A DNA stretch of 64,000 nucleotides from Vibrio splendidus (GTDB lineage Bacteria; Pseudomonadota; Gammaproteobacteria; Enterobacterales; Vibrionaceae). The first letter of the stretch is position 1, and every line of letters begins with the position of its first letter. Positions 19,063-28,109 of this stretch are shown here, one piece after another. The DNA lies in the NCBI RefSeq assembly GCF_024347615.1, contig NZ_AP025508.1:62001-126000 (forward strand), read 5' to 3'. The translations under genes and the position numbers were made by a program. The notes beneath the pieces were generated by a model that saw only the letters and a program-made list of their open reading frames with translations, had not been told where the DNA came from and did no database searches.

Positions 19063-19662
19063 TTATTTATCAGTGTATTGAGTGGGTGAATGCTCAATGT
19101 AATCCATGATTTCTTGTTGTTTCTCAGTACTGTATTTCAGCGCTTCGGCGGTGATTTGGATGGATTGCGCCATAGAAGAGATATTGTTGGTCGCTTTCAC
19201 CAAGGTTTGCTGCATGGGTTTTAGGATGAGTAGGTAGATAGCAGTCAAAGCGATAACAATGACAGCGATAACGGCTGCTAACGCAATGATGATCTTGGTC
19301 TGAATATCATCCAACAGCATTTGACTGGTCTTTTTAAAGGCGAGTCGAGATTGGTCTAAGGCTTGTGGGAGTTGATTGAGTGATGTTTTGGTAGAGCTCG
19401 CAAGCTTGTTGATGCTTTCAACGGTTTGGTTCAGAGCTTGTTGTTGGTCTTCACTAAGGTTGGGGTTGTTGACGATCGCCTGCAAAGATTGCGATATCAC
19501 CTCAAGAGACTCACTCGCATCTTGAGCGTATTTTTCCATACCATCTAAGTCTAAGGTCATATCAACATTGATCAGTGGGGCTTGTTCTTGTTCTGCTTCA
19601 GAGGCGAACCCTGTCAATGAGACCAGCATTAGTGCAATGATGGCCAACGGTGTTTTCCACAT
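19063..19662 (-). CDS. Membrane protein with coiled-coil regions, function unknown
   Basis: A 199-residue protein with a signal peptide (cleavage likely after GFASEA, ~residue 22), a periplasmic Gln/Ser/Leu-rich helical region (~30-115) and one strong transmembrane helix (IIIALAAVIAVIVIALTAIYLLIL, ~125-150, written here as its hydrophobic core). A C-terminal cytoplasmic helical tail follows (~150-199) that resembles the start of a HAMP/coiled-coil segment. The layout recalls a chemoreceptor sensory half without a signalling domain, but there is no recognisable domain. It is a single gene on the strand opposite to polA and spf. Confidence 0.7.
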   Translation of the reverse strand: MWKTPLAIIALMLVSLTGFASEAEQEQAPLINVDMTLDLDGMEKYAQDASESLEVISQSLQAIVNNPNLSEDQQQALNQTVESINKLASSTKTSLNQLPQALDQSRLAFKKTSQMLLDDIQTKIIIALAAVIAVIVIALTAIYLLILKPMQQTLVKATNNISSMAQSIQITAEALKYSTEKQQEIMDYIEHSPTQYTDK

Positions 19663-19794
19663 GAGTATTCCTTTCTCATTGTTCTGTTTATTTAGATGTG
19701 TCTTTTAGTATGGTTCACTTCTCTCGTTTCTAACTGATTAATCTTGTCTTTAATTCTCAAGACTTAGGTTTAACTCACTAATTTTTGAGCAAAA

Positions 19795-19829
19795 AAATAC
19801 CCCACCTATATAAGGAAGGGTATTGATAA
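19795..19829 (-). terminator. engB terminator
   Basis: ATACCC/GGGTAT stem with inner CCTATATAAGG pairing and, on the minus strand, a run of seven T. Confidence 0.75.
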
Positions 19830-19880
19830 GGCTAAATCACGTGTTGTCAGTGCTCTAACCTATAGCGATAAGTAGAGGAA

Positions 19881-20540
19881 TTACTCTGAGTCGTTGTGCT
19901 CTTCGTCCGCTAGCTCATCAATGATCTGATCAGCAAACACTGGGGCAAACCACTCATCCATCTTGGCACGCAGTTGATCAACGCCGATACCCTTCATTGA
20001 AGAGAAGACATCAACCGCAACATCACCACCGAAAGATTTCGCATCATTACGGATTTTCAGTAGCTGTGCTTTACGCGCACCACTTTTCAGTTTGTCTGCT
20101 TTTGTTAACAAAACTTGTACTGGGATGCGGCTATCGATAGCCCAGTAGATCATTTGTTGGTCAAGGTCTTTCATTGGGTGACGGATATCCATCAATACCA
20201 CTAAACCTTTCAGGCTTTCACGTCGTTGTAGGTATTCGCCTAGCGACTTCTGCCATTTTTTCTTCATCTCAAGCGGGACTTGAGCAAAGCCATATCCTGG
20301 TAAATCGACGATATGACAACCGTCCGTTACCTTAAATAGGTTAATTAGCTGAGTTCGACCGGGTGTTTTACTGGTTTTCGCCAAGCCTTTTTGGTTTGTA
20401 ACGCGATTTAGCGCGCTAGATTTACCAGCATTGGAGCGTCCTGCAAACGCAATTTCGATCCCTTCGTCTTCTGGTAAATGACGAATATCAGGTGCACTGG
20501 TAATGAAATGCGTGTTTTGATAATGAATTTTTACGCTCAC
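19881..20540 (-). CDS. engB: Ribosome biogenesis GTP-binding protein EngB (YihA/YsxC)
   Basis: A 219-residue GTPase needed for large ribosomal subunit assembly. G1 is [13 protein letters not shown]3 is DLPGYGFA and G4 is LTKADKL. The start is the GTG with GGAG six bases upstream, because Vibrio homologues begin [11 protein letters not shown]; the frame stays open 50 codons further upstream, across the divergent promoter region. The C-terminus is acidic ([12 protein letters not shown]). It is divergent from the cytochrome c4 gene with 148 bases between. Confidence 0.95.
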   Translation of the reverse strand: MSVKIHYQNTHFITSAPDIRHLPEDEGIEIAFAGRSNAGKSSALNRVTNQKGLAKTSKTPGRTQLINLFKVTDGCHIVDLPGYGFAQVPLEMKKKWQKSLGEYLQRRESLKGLVVLMDIRHPMKDLDQQMIYWAIDSRIPVQVLLTKADKLKSGARKAQLLKIRNDAKSFGGDVAVDVFSSMKGIGVDQLRAKMDEWFAPVFADQIIDELADEEHNDSE

Positions 20541-20688
20541 TGTTAACTCCATCTCGACTTTGTGTAGTCGATTGATTACTTTTTTGTGAATTTGTGTAAA
20601 ATAACCGTGCTCGGCATAAGGTCGCCTATTGTACCATGAGTGGCAACATAGAGTGGTACTGGAAGCTTGATAATTATAATGGAATGTC

Positions 20689-21306
20689 ATGAAGAAATTA
20701 GCGCTAATTTTGAGTCTTTTAGCCAGCTGCTCAGTATGGGCTCAAGGTAGTATTGAAGCTGGTAAAGCCAAATCACAAACATGTGTTGCCTGCCACGGTG
20801 CTGACGGCAACAGTCTGATCACTCAGTACCCTAAGCTGGCTGGTCAACATGAGAAGTACCTAGAGAAGCAGTTAAAAGAGCTTAAGCTCGGTATGACTAG
20901 TGGTGGTAAGCAAGGTCGTAATGAACCTGTAATGGGTGCAATGGCGATGTCTTTATCTGAAGAAGATATGGCTGACCTAGCGGCGTACTACGCATCGCTA
21001 CCTATCTCTAGTAACTCTACTCCTGAGAACGTAGTAGATGAAGGTAAGGTTCTTTACACCGCGGGTAACGCAGAACGCGGCGTAACGGCGTGTATTGCTT
21101 GTCACGGTCCACGTGGTAACGGTACCGAACTTTCTGGTTTCCCTAAGATTTCAGGCCAGCACGCAGATTACATCAAGGCTCAACTTGAGAAATTCCGCGA
21201 TGGTAGCCGTAATAACGACATGAATGCGATGATGCGTGATGTAGCTAAAAAGTTAACAGACGCAGATATTGATACCTTATCGAAGTACGTTGGTGGTTTA
21301 CACTAA
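20689..21306 (+). CDS. Diheme cytochrome c4
   Basis: A 205-residue periplasmic electron carrier with a signal peptide ([19 protein letters not shown]) and two heme-binding motifs: CVACH (~residue 32) and CIACH (~residue 130). The two halves are similar domains, each with a methionine-containing segment as axial-ligand candidates (MGAMAMSL and MNAMMRDV). Cytochrome c4 passes electrons from the bc1 complex to terminal oxidases of the cbb3 type. It ends in a strong terminator. Confidence 0.93.
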   Translation: MKKLALILSLLASCSVWAQGSIEAGKAKSQTCVACHGADGNSLITQYPKLAGQHEKYLEKQLKELKLGMTSGGKQGRNEPVMGAMAMSLSEEDMADLAAYYASLPISSNSTPENVVDEGKVLYTAGNAERGVTACIACHGPRGNGTELSGFPKISGQHADYIKAQLEKFRDGSRNNDMNAMMRDVAKKLTDADIDTLSKYVGGLH

Positions 21307-21367
21307 TATGTCGGTTTCTTGCTCTTAGCCAGAGTAAAGAAATGTACGCTCGAGCGAGATTGAAGAG

Positions 21368-21403
21368 ACGCCCCGATCAGTAATGGTCGGGGCGTTTTCT
21401 TTT
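21368..21403 (+). terminator. Cytochrome c4 gene terminator
   Basis: Stem ACGCCCCGA/TCGGGGCGT followed by TTTTCTTTT. Confidence 0.88.
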
Positions 21404-21474
21404 GTATTGGTTTTATTAATATGTTTGTTGCTGATGTCTGATTTATCAATGTGTGATCGATTTGTGTACAAAAG

Positions 21475-21494
21475 TGTGAGCTTGAACTCTTGTA
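21475..21494 (+). promoter_or_regulatory. Possible VarA/UvrY (GacA-type) upstream site
   Basis: TGTGAGCTTGAACTCTTGTA approximates the imperfect palindrome TGTAAG-N6-CTTACA recognised by GacA-family regulators, which activate Csr RNAs. The right arm matches poorly. Confidence 0.35.
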
Positions 21495-21515
21495 GTCTTT
21501 TTGTAACACGGTAAA

Positions 21516-21778
21516 GTAACGGCCATCAGCTAGGAGCTGACTTAGATACGGATGGTCATCTAGTCTAACGGTATAGACAGAAACGGATCAGGCTAGGACA
21601 GCCCAGCAACAAGGTGTTAGAAAAGGATAGCCAAAACTCATCAGGACGATGAACAACAAACAAATTTGGCATGGAAAGCACCAATAACAAATGGAGATTT
21701 GTGTACCAAGTTGAGTATGCAAATTTTGGCCGATATAGGCAGATTTAGAGAGCGATAGGTTTTCCTATCGCTTTTTTT
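21516..21778 (+). ncRNA. CsrB-family regulatory RNA
   Basis: The stretch carries eight GGA trinucleotides in ~170 bases. Several sit in hairpin loops, the signature of CsrA-titrating RNAs: CAGC-TAGGA-GCTG (21527), GGCT-AGGAC-AGCC (21591), TCATC-AGGAC-GATGA (21638) and ACAAAT-GGAG-ATTTGT (21687). It ends in a strong terminator (GCGATAGG/CCTATCGC and seven T, 21752-21778). Vibrios have several such RNAs (CsrB, C, D), activated by VarS/VarA; I cannot say which this is. The 5' end is a guess, since no clear promoter is visible. By binding CsrA it would relieve repression of glycogen, motility and quorum-sensing targets. Confidence 0.85.
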
Positions 21779-21863
21779 ATTGATTTGATGAAAAAACACC
21801 CAATACCTCTCCACTATAAACTCAGTTTCTGGTATGTTTCGCATCCCTGTTTAAGGATGTGCT

Positions 21864-22502
21864 ATGTATACTTGCCCCTTATGCCATCACCAAGGCGTGA
21901 ATCACTATTTTGAAGACAAACGCAGAGCCTATCTGCAATGTCAGCAATGTGAACTGGTATTTGTTAAACCTGAACAAAGGTTAGAAGCAAAAGAAGAGAA
22001 AGCACACTATGATCTCCATGAGAACGATCCTAGTGATGCAGGCTATCGCCGTTTTCTATCTCGCATCGCGGATCCACTAACAGACAAAATTTCATCTAAC
22101 TCACACGGGTTGGATTTTGGTTGTGGCCCAGGCCCTACGCTATCTATTATGTTAGAAGAAGCCGGACACACCATGGAGTTGTACGATATCTATTACCACC
22201 CAGAAGCTTCTGTGTTGGAAAAAACGTATGACTTTATGACTGCCACGGAGGTGATAGAGCATCTTTATCACCCAGACAAAGTGTGGCAGCAATGGTTGAA
22301 TTTAGTTAAACCCAAGGGCTGGATTGGTCTTATGACTAAACTAGTAATAGACGTAGACGCGTTTGCTGGTTGGCACTACAAGAATGACCCGACACATGTC
22401 GTCTTCTTTAGTCGTCAAACATTCCAGTTTTTGGCAGAGCGGGATAAGCTCGAACTAGAATTTTTTGGAAATGATGTAATTTTACTGAGGAAAGTGCAGT
22501 AA
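21864..22502 (+). CDS. Class I SAM-dependent methyltransferase with N-terminal zinc ribbon
   Basis: A 212-residue protein. The N-terminus has a four-Cys knuckle (CPLCHH near residue 4 and CQQCEL near residue 27). The methyltransferase follows, with the SAM motif GLDFGCGPGP (~residue 80) and ATEVIEHLYHP, typical of the Methyltransf_23 group. The substrate is unknown. Its stop codon overlaps the yihI ATG (TAATG), so the two are translationally coupled. The promoter must lie close to or within the Csr-type RNA terminator region. Confidence 0.85.
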   Translation: MYTCPLCHHQGVNHYFEDKRRAYLQCQQCELVFVKPEQRLEAKEEKAHYDLHENDPSDAGYRRFLSRIADPLTDKISSNSHGLDFGCGPGPTLSIMLEEAGHTMELYDIYYHPEASVLEKTYDFMTATEVIEHLYHPDKVWQQWLNLVKPKGWIGLMTKLVIDVDAFAGWHYKNDPTHVVFFSRQTFQFLAERDKLELEFFGNDVILLRKVQ

Positions 22503-23059
22503 TGGGTCGTAGTAAGAAATCAAGAAAACCGGGAGCACTTGGCGCTCCGGAACCTATGGTTACTCGTAACCGTAGTGAATCTGATGTTGAAGGTCGTGAA
22601 CGTAAGCGTGTTAAAAAGCGTAAAGGCCTTAAGTCGGGCAGCCGTCACTCAGATGGTAGCGAAGCAAAACAGCGTAAAGCTGCACTAGCTCGCGACCCTC
22701 GTTTAGGCAGCAAGAAAAAAATCCCGCTGATTGTTGAACCAGCGAAGAAGTCGACGAAACAAGAGCGCAAGCTATCTAACGAACAAGAGTTAGAGATGCT
22801 TGAGAATGATGCTCAATTGAACACATTGCTAGATCGTATCGAAAATGGTGAAAACCTAGGTGCTGGTCTGCAGAAGTTTGTTGATGAGAAACTTGATCGT
22901 ATCGAACACCTAATGGGCCGCTTAGGTCTGCTAGAGCCAGAAGACGATGAAGAAGAGATCTTCGAAGAAGCACCGGTTGCATCTAAGAAGAAAGCAAGCT
23001 CTGACGAAGACTTGCTATCTCAATTCGAAGATTTCGACTTAGACAGCTTTAAAGGTTAA
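22502..23059 (+). CDS. yihI: Der GTPase-activating protein YihI
   Basis: A 185-residue protein with a basic N-terminal half (GRSKKSRKPG, KRVKKRKGLKSGSRHSDG) and an acidic C-terminal half ending QFEDFDLDSF. This is the layout of YihI, which stimulates the GTPase of Der (EngA) and so tunes ribosome assembly. It overlaps the methyltransferase gene by one base and is followed six bases later by the DUF2489 gene. Confidence 0.93.
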   Translation: MGRSKKSRKPGALGAPEPMVTRNRSESDVEGRERKRVKKRKGLKSGSRHSDGSEAKQRKAALARDPRLGSKKKIPLIVEPAKKSTKQERKLSNEQELEMLENDAQLNTLLDRIENGENLGAGLQKFVDEKLDRIEHLMGRLGLLEPEDDEEEIFEEAPVASKKKASSDEDLLSQFEDFDLDSFKG

Positions 23060-23065
23060 TAGCCA

Positions 23066-23554
23066 ATGAACGTAACCTTATTAGCAATTGCTGGTGGAAT
23101 TATCATTCTCGGCTTGGGCTCTTACGCAGGTTACCTTCTACTTCAAGTGAAGAAGCAGACGGAGTTGCAAAAGCAGCATCGAGCACTTGCCATTGAAAAA
23201 CGTAACGCGACGATTTACGAAAACGTAAATACTTTGTGCTTAGCGGGTATTCAAGGCCAGTGTGACTTACCTGAGATTAGTATCCGAGTGTGTATCATTA
23301 TGGATAACGTTCAGGGTGATGAGCGTGTCGATTTTGATTCTGAGTATCCTGCTCTTTCTGAGCTGTACCATATCGTAAAAGATATGGCTCGCGGAGACGG
23401 AAGGCAGGAACTGACGAAGAAAGAGCGCATGCAGCAGAATCTCACACGCCATAAGGCGGAGACTCGCTTGAATGATGCGGTCATTGAAGATTTGAAAAGG
23501 TTGCAGGAGAAGGTTAAGCCTCTCAATAACCAAATCAACATTCAGATGATCTAG
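23066..23554 (+). CDS. DUF2489 domain-containing membrane protein
   Basis: A 162-residue protein with one N-terminal transmembrane helix (LLAIAGGIIILGLGSYAGYL) and a soluble helical region. It matches the Vibrio proteins annotated DUF2489 that follow yihI. Two Cys are present in NTLCLAGIQGQCDLPE (~residues 57-68). The function is unknown. It is probably the last gene of the methyltransferase-yihI operon. Confidence 0.85.
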   Translation: MNVTLLAIAGGIIILGLGSYAGYLLLQVKKQTELQKQHRALAIEKRNATIYENVNTLCLAGIQGQCDLPEISIRVCIIMDNVQGDERVDFDSEYPALSELYHIVKDMARGDGRQELTKKERMQQNLTRHKAETRLNDAVIEDLKRLQEKVKPLNNQINIQMI

Positions 23555-23900
23555 TCACTAAGACTTTTAAATATAGAGGCTTGTTTAACATTCAGTTTTA
23601 AGACGCGCTGCTTTTAATACCTATGCATTTAAGACTTTTTGTCCTAAATGCATCTTGTTTTTAAGTCGCCTTGTCTTTTAATAGACGATGTTAAATGAGC
23701 CTTCTTACCTTTTGCGTCTCGTTAATCCCGACGCTTTGTTAGTGATCAAGCTAGCAGTTCTGAGTTTTTGTCTGAAAAATTGATTTTGTCTTGGAACGAC
23801 CTTACTGGTCGTGTGGCAAAATAACCCGTCTATATTTTAATGTATGTAAAATGATTTGAGAGACCTTAGGTTCTCGCGGATCTAAATTGGAATTACCGCT
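23555..23900. other. Intergenic region upstream of hemN with two inverted repeats
   Basis: No gene is visible. There is a near-perfect 13-bp inverted repeat (ATGCATTTAAGAC and GTCCTAAATGCAT, loop TTTTT, 23623-23653) and a shorter one (AACGACC-TTACT-GGTCGT, 23795-23812). The first could be a terminator of poor quality or a regulatory palindrome. The second lies ~90 bases before hemN and could be an operator. I see no convincing FNR box. Confidence 0.5.
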
Positions 23901-25292
23901 ATGTCGAGCAAGCCAGTAACAACGAATCAGCAAATCGTTTGGGATCAAGAGATCTTAAACAAGTACAACTATTCGGGACCTCGTTACACTTCATATCCAA
24001 CAGCGTTGGAGTTTCATGAAGCGTTTACCGTCGCTGATTACGACATGGCGTGTACTCAGTACCCTGAGCGTCCACTCTCTCTTTACGTGCATATCCCGTT
24101 CTGTCATAAGCTTTGTTACTACTGTGGTTGTAATAAAGTCATTACTCGTCACTCGCATAAAGCGGATGAGTACTTAGATGTGATTGAACATGAAATCCGC
24201 CAGCGCGCCTCTTTGTTGAATGGCCGTGAAGTGACGCAATTGCACTTCGGTGGTGGTACGCCAACGTTCTTGACCAAAACACAAATTACTCGCTTGATGA
24301 TGATTCTGCGTGAGGAATTTAACTTCACAGCTGACGCTGAAATCAGTATTGAAGTTGACCCGCGTGAGATTGAGCTAGACGTACTTGACCACCTGCGTAA
24401 CGAAGGCTTCAACCGCCTGAGCATTGGTGTGCAAGACTTCAATAAAGAAGTGCAGAAACTGGTTAACCGTGAGCAAGATGAAGAGTTCATCATTGCGATG
24501 GTTAAACGTGCGAAAGAGCTAGGCTTCCGTTCAACCAACCTTGATTTGATCTATGGCTTACCAAAGCAGACTCAAGCTTTGTTCGCGGAAACATTGAAGC
24601 AAGTGTTAGAAATGAAACCGGGTCGTTTATCGGTATTTAACTACGCACACATGCCGCAACTGTTTGCCGCGCAGCGTAAGATTAAAGATGAAGACTTACC
24701 TGAACCAAAAGAGAAAATGGCAATCCTCCAAGATACCATTGAGACTTTAACGGGCGCGGGCTACCAGTTTATTGGTATGGATCACTTTGCTCTGCCTGAA
24801 GACGAGCTTGCAGTAGCACAGCGTGAAGGTATTCTGCATCGTAACTTCCAAGGCTACACGACCCAAGGTGAAGCTGACCTAATTGGTTTCGGTGTTTCTG
24901 CTATCTCAATGGTCGGTGATGCTTACGCTCAAAACCAGAAAGAGCTGAAGAAGTACTACGCTCAAGTGAATGACCTGCGCCACGCGCTTTGGAAAGGTGT
25001 TGCTCTAGACAGTGATGACCTTCTACGTCGTGAAGTGATCAAACAGCTTATCTGTAACTTTAAGCTTGATAAAACCATGATCGAATCTGAGTTCTTGGTT
25101 AACTTTAATCGTTACTTCAAAGAAGATTTAGGGCTACTGCAAACCTTCATCAACGATGAGTTGGTTGAAGTCGACGACAAAGAAATCCGCGTGACTTTGC
25201 GTGGCCGTTTGCTGATTCGTAACATCTGTATGTGTTTCGATAAATACCTACGTGCTAAGGCTCGCCAACAGCAGTTCTCTCGTGTGATTTAA
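23901..25292 (+). CDS. hemN: Oxygen-independent coproporphyrinogen III oxidase
   Basis: A 463-residue radical-SAM enzyme that converts coproporphyrinogen III to protoporphyrinogen IX without oxygen. The iron-sulfur motif is in HIPFCHKLCYYCGCNK (residues ~62-77, CxxxCxxC plus the extra Cys typical of true HemN). HFGGGTPTFL and the C-terminal HemN domain follow. The length matches E. coli HemN, distinguishing it from shorter HemW-like proteins. It is a single gene with its own terminator, and pairs functionally with hemB elsewhere in the window. Confidence 0.96.
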   Translation: MSSKPVTTNQQIVWDQEILNKYNYSGPRYTSYPTALEFHEAFTVADYDMACTQYPERPLSLYVHIPFCHKLCYYCGCNKVITRHSHKADEYLDVIEHEIRQRASLLNGREVTQLHFGGGTPTFLTKTQITRLMMILREEFNFTADAEISIEVDPREIELDVLDHLRNEGFNRLSIGVQDFNKEVQKLVNREQDEEFIIAMVKRAKELGFRSTNLDLIYGLPKQTQALFAETLKQVLEMKPGRLSVFNYAHMPQLFAAQRKIKDEDLPEPKEKMAILQDTIETLTGAGYQFIGMDHFALPEDELAVAQREGILHRNFQGYTTQGEADLIGFGVSAISMVGDAYAQNQKELKKYYAQVNDLRHALWKGVALDSDDLLRREVIKQLICNFKLDKTMIESEFLVNFNRYFKEDLGLLQTFINDELVEVDDKEIRVTLRGRLLIRNICMCFDKYLRAKARQQQFSRVI

Positions 25293-25316
25293 TCGTTCGA
25301 TTGAGAATAAAAACAT

Positions 25317-25347
25317 AAAAAATGCCAGCATCATGCTGGCATTTTTG
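25317..25347. terminator. Bidirectional terminator between hemN and the GGDEF-EAL gene
   Basis: AATGCCAGCATCATGCTGGC hairpin with A run before and T run after; the two genes converge on it. Confidence 0.9.
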
Positions 25348-25383
25348 TATCTGTGTCTTGCTAACGGAAGACTTTCTACCTGA

Positions 25384-28002
25384 CTAGGTGACACCCTTTT
25401 TGGTGCTTTGTTTACTTTTGGTCATTTGTTTGGCTTCGTTATTCGGTTGAGCGTTGGTATTCTTTTGAACATTGATGAGATCGGTTGGCCACTGATCAAA
25501 CGGAACTGGACGACTGTATAAGAACCCTTGAGCCAGTGGGCATTTTAGTTGCTTGAGGAGTTCTGCCTGTTGCTGTTTTTCAACGCCTTCTGCCACTAAG
25601 CTCACTTTGAAACCTTTGGTGATGTTAACGATGGCCGCGACGATCGAGCTGTCTAGGTTCTCTTTTTCGAGCTTGCTGACGAAGCTACGATCGATCTTTA
25701 AGCAATCAAATGGCAGTTTGTGTAAATAAGCCAGTGACGAATAGCCGGTACCAAAGTCATCAATTGCAATCGAGATGCCTAATGCTTTTAGCGTCAGCAT
25801 GTTATCGATGATGGCTGGGTCATTGTCGACGATGCGTGACTCAGTGATCTCAAGTGTTAGGTTGCTTGCTGGTAGCTTGGTGTCACGTAGCGTGCCTTTT
25901 ACTTGTTCAACAAAGCCACTTTCACTCAGTTGATCGACCGACAGGTTGACGTGAATAGAGAAGTCCTTGCTCCATTTTCCTGACTCAATCGCGATGGCAG
26001 TATCGCGACACGACTTATGTAGAATTTGCTTGCCGATATCGTAAATCAGCCCGCTCTCTTCAGCGAGAGGGATGAATTCAAGTGGTGAAATTACGCCTTC
26101 ATCGGCTATCCAGCGTGCTAGAGCTTCAGCCCCAATGGTCGATCCGGATTCTAGATCAATAATAGGTTGATAGAAGGGTTCGAACTGTTGAAGTTCAATC
26201 GCTCGGTTCATCCGCGCCAGCATCTTAGTGCGATGTCTTGATGCTTTACCCATCTCAGGGCTGTAAATGCTGACACTAGCTTTGTCTTGTTTTGCGTTGC
26301 TCAAAGCAATGCTACTACTACGCAGCAATAGCGCAATGTCGTGGACGTTAGATACACCGACGACGCCCATCGATACCTTAATGACGACACTTTCTGATTC
26401 CATTGAAAATGGGGAAGCAAAGGTTTGAAGCAAGCGATTCGTCAGTAGTTGAGCTTCCTCGCTTTGGATGACGTTCGGGGCGTAAATGGCGAATTCATCA
26501 CCACCAGTGCGAGCTAATAGGTACTCGGATGGCAATGTGCCTCTTAAACGAGCGGCCGCAATGATAAGCAATTGGTCACCATTGTAATGACCAAGGCTGT
26601 CATTGATGTCTCGGAAGCGATCAATACCCACTAAATAAAGTGTGCCTTTTTCGTTTGCAGGGTTTTTCTTGGCAGCGTCGATAAAGCCTTCGCGGCTGTA
26701 TAGTTTGGTTAATGAGTCATAGGTAAGCTGAGACTGCAATGCTTGAAAGGAAGCCTTTAAGTTGTTGGCCATTTCATTGAATGACTCCACCAACATGCTG
26801 GTTTCATAGATATGCCCTGTCTTTGGCATGCTCGTGTCCCAATCGCCTTTAGCAAGACGCTTTGCCGCATCCGCTGTTGAGGTGATGGGTTGGGTTACGC
26901 GATTAAAGGCAATTAACCCAGCAATGACACCAATGCAACTCAGCGCTAGCCCGAGCAACCAACTGTTTCTTTGGTTTTCAGGTAATTCACCGAGTAGGTT
27001 GCTTTCAGGGATCGACATACCAATAAACCAAGTGATGCCGTGCTCATCTTCATAAGGGGTGATCTGGTTGAAGTATCGTTCGTTGTCTAGGCGAAAGCTA
27101 AAGCGCTGCACGCCCAAATTATCGATTAGGTGAAATTGGTCTACGTAGCTCGCACTTTCACGTATTACCGGGTTAGCACTCTCTGATGCCAGTAAGCGTT
27201 GGCCCTTATTGGTTTTCCCTGTTCCCCAAGAGACCACGCTACCTCCGCCCGAGTGAGCGACCAAGCGTTGCTGCTTATCAATGATATAAACAGAGGCATC
27301 CGTTTTATCTTTGAGTTCTTTGAGAAACGCATTGAAGGTATTGATCTTAATGTCGCTAACGACGACGGCTTTGAATTCGTTGTCATCATAGATAGGGGCG
27401 AGGGCAGATAAGGTGATCTCTTGGCGTTCATCTGCATTGGCATAAATTGGCGACCATACAGCCTTTTTTTGCGTCGCAACGGGTGTGTACCAAGGGCGGA
27501 CTCTCGGGTCATAACCTGAAATTACCGATCGAATGTCTTCGCTGATCTTGCTGCCACGGTAAATGACCAGCTGATCGTTAGTACGCTCGTCTTGTACCAT
27601 CAAGGTATAGCCGTTGTTAGCTTCTTTACGAAAACCGACATAGTTACCATCTTCAGAACCAAAGCCGATCACATCGAGTTGAGGTATAGCAGTGAAATGG
27701 TCTGAAAACGTATAAAGAATGTAGTCTTGGACCTTGCTAAGATTTCCCGCTTGGTAAAGGTGGTGGTAGCCGATGTTATGGCTGAGCGAGAGGTTCGCGT
27801 GAAATGGCTTTTCTAAAAAGTTGGACAGGCTTTGATGAACATGGTCGGTAAGTGATGTTAGTTGGCGTGCACTAACATCACTCACCATCTCTTTGTAGCT
27901 TTGCTTTTGAGTGAAAACCATTACGCTCATAGTGAACAGAAAAATCATCACGAATGGCAGAACCACAGCAGTTCTCAAGGTAATTTGTGTTTTCAAAGAC
28001 AT
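25384..28002 (-). CDS. dCache-HAMP-GGDEF-EAL signalling protein
   Basis: An 872-residue inner-membrane c-di-GMP protein. It has a transmembrane helix at ~12-32, a periplasmic double-Cache sensor (~35-340, with the ligand-domain motif DPRVRPWY), a second helix (~348-366), HAMP (~367-420), GGDEF (~435-590) and EAL (~610-850). Both catalytic signatures look intact: GGDEF at residues 500-504 and EAL at 626-628, with DDFGTGYSSL further on. It could therefore make and break c-di-GMP; which dominates cannot be told. It converges on hemN and lies downstream of ntrC in the same direction, 107 bases away. Confidence 0.93.
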   Translation of the reverse strand: MSLKTQITLRTAVVLPFVMIFLFTMSVMVFTQKQSYKEMVSDVSARQLTSLTDHVHQSLSNFLEKPFHANLSLSHNIGYHHLYQAGNLSKVQDYILYTFSDHFTAIPQLDVIGFGSEDGNYVGFRKEANNGYTLMVQDERTNDQLVIYRGSKISEDIRSVISGYDPRVRPWYTPVATQKKAVWSPIYANADERQEITLSALAPIYDDNEFKAVVVSDIKINTFNAFLKELKDKTDASVYIIDKQQRLVAHSGGGSVVSWGTGKTNKGQRLLASESANPVIRESASYVDQFHLIDNLGVQRFSFRLDNERYFNQITPYEDEHGITWFIGMSIPESNLLGELPENQRNSWLLGLALSCIGVIAGLIAFNRVTQPITSTADAAKRLAKGDWDTSMPKTGHIYETSMLVESFNEMANNLKASFQALQSQLTYDSLTKLYSREGFIDAAKKNPANEKGTLYLVGIDRFRDINDSLGHYNGDQLLIIAAARLRGTLPSEYLLARTGGDEFAIYAPNVIQSEEAQLLTNRLLQTFASPFSMESESVVIKVSMGVVGVSNVHDIALLLRSSSIALSNAKQDKASVSIYSPEMGKASRHRTKMLARMNRAIELQQFEPFYQPIIDLESGSTIGAEALARWIADEGVISPLEFIPLAEESGLIYDIGKQILHKSCRDTAIAIESGKWSKDFSIHVNLSVDQLSESGFVEQVKGTLRDTKLPASNLTLEITESRIVDNDPAIIDNMLTLKALGISIAIDDFGTGYSSLAYLHKLPFDCLKIDRSFVSKLEKENLDSSIVAAIVNITKGFKVSLVAEGVEKQQQAELLKQLKCPLAQGFLYSRPVPFDQWPTDLINVQKNTNAQPNNEAKQMTKSKQSTKKGVT

Positions 28003-28109
28003 CTTTAGCTACAACTTAGTGAATGGCATACCTTAATTGTACCGACACTATTCAAACCAAGCGACCCTTTTTTGGTTAAAAAAGTAGCTGCATCGAGAAT
28101 CATATCAGG

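Noticed and set aside
20541..20690. Extended N-terminus of EngB
   Set aside because: It would run through the divergent promoter region shared with cytochrome c4; GGAG and homologues support the GTG at 20540.
21303..21509. 68-codon minus-strand frame
   Set aside because: It runs through the cytochrome c4 terminator and the likely upstream control region of the Csr-type RNA.
21641..21844. 67-codon minus-strand frame after cytochrome c4
   Set aside because: It is antisense to the Csr-type RNA and its terminator; no ribosome site.
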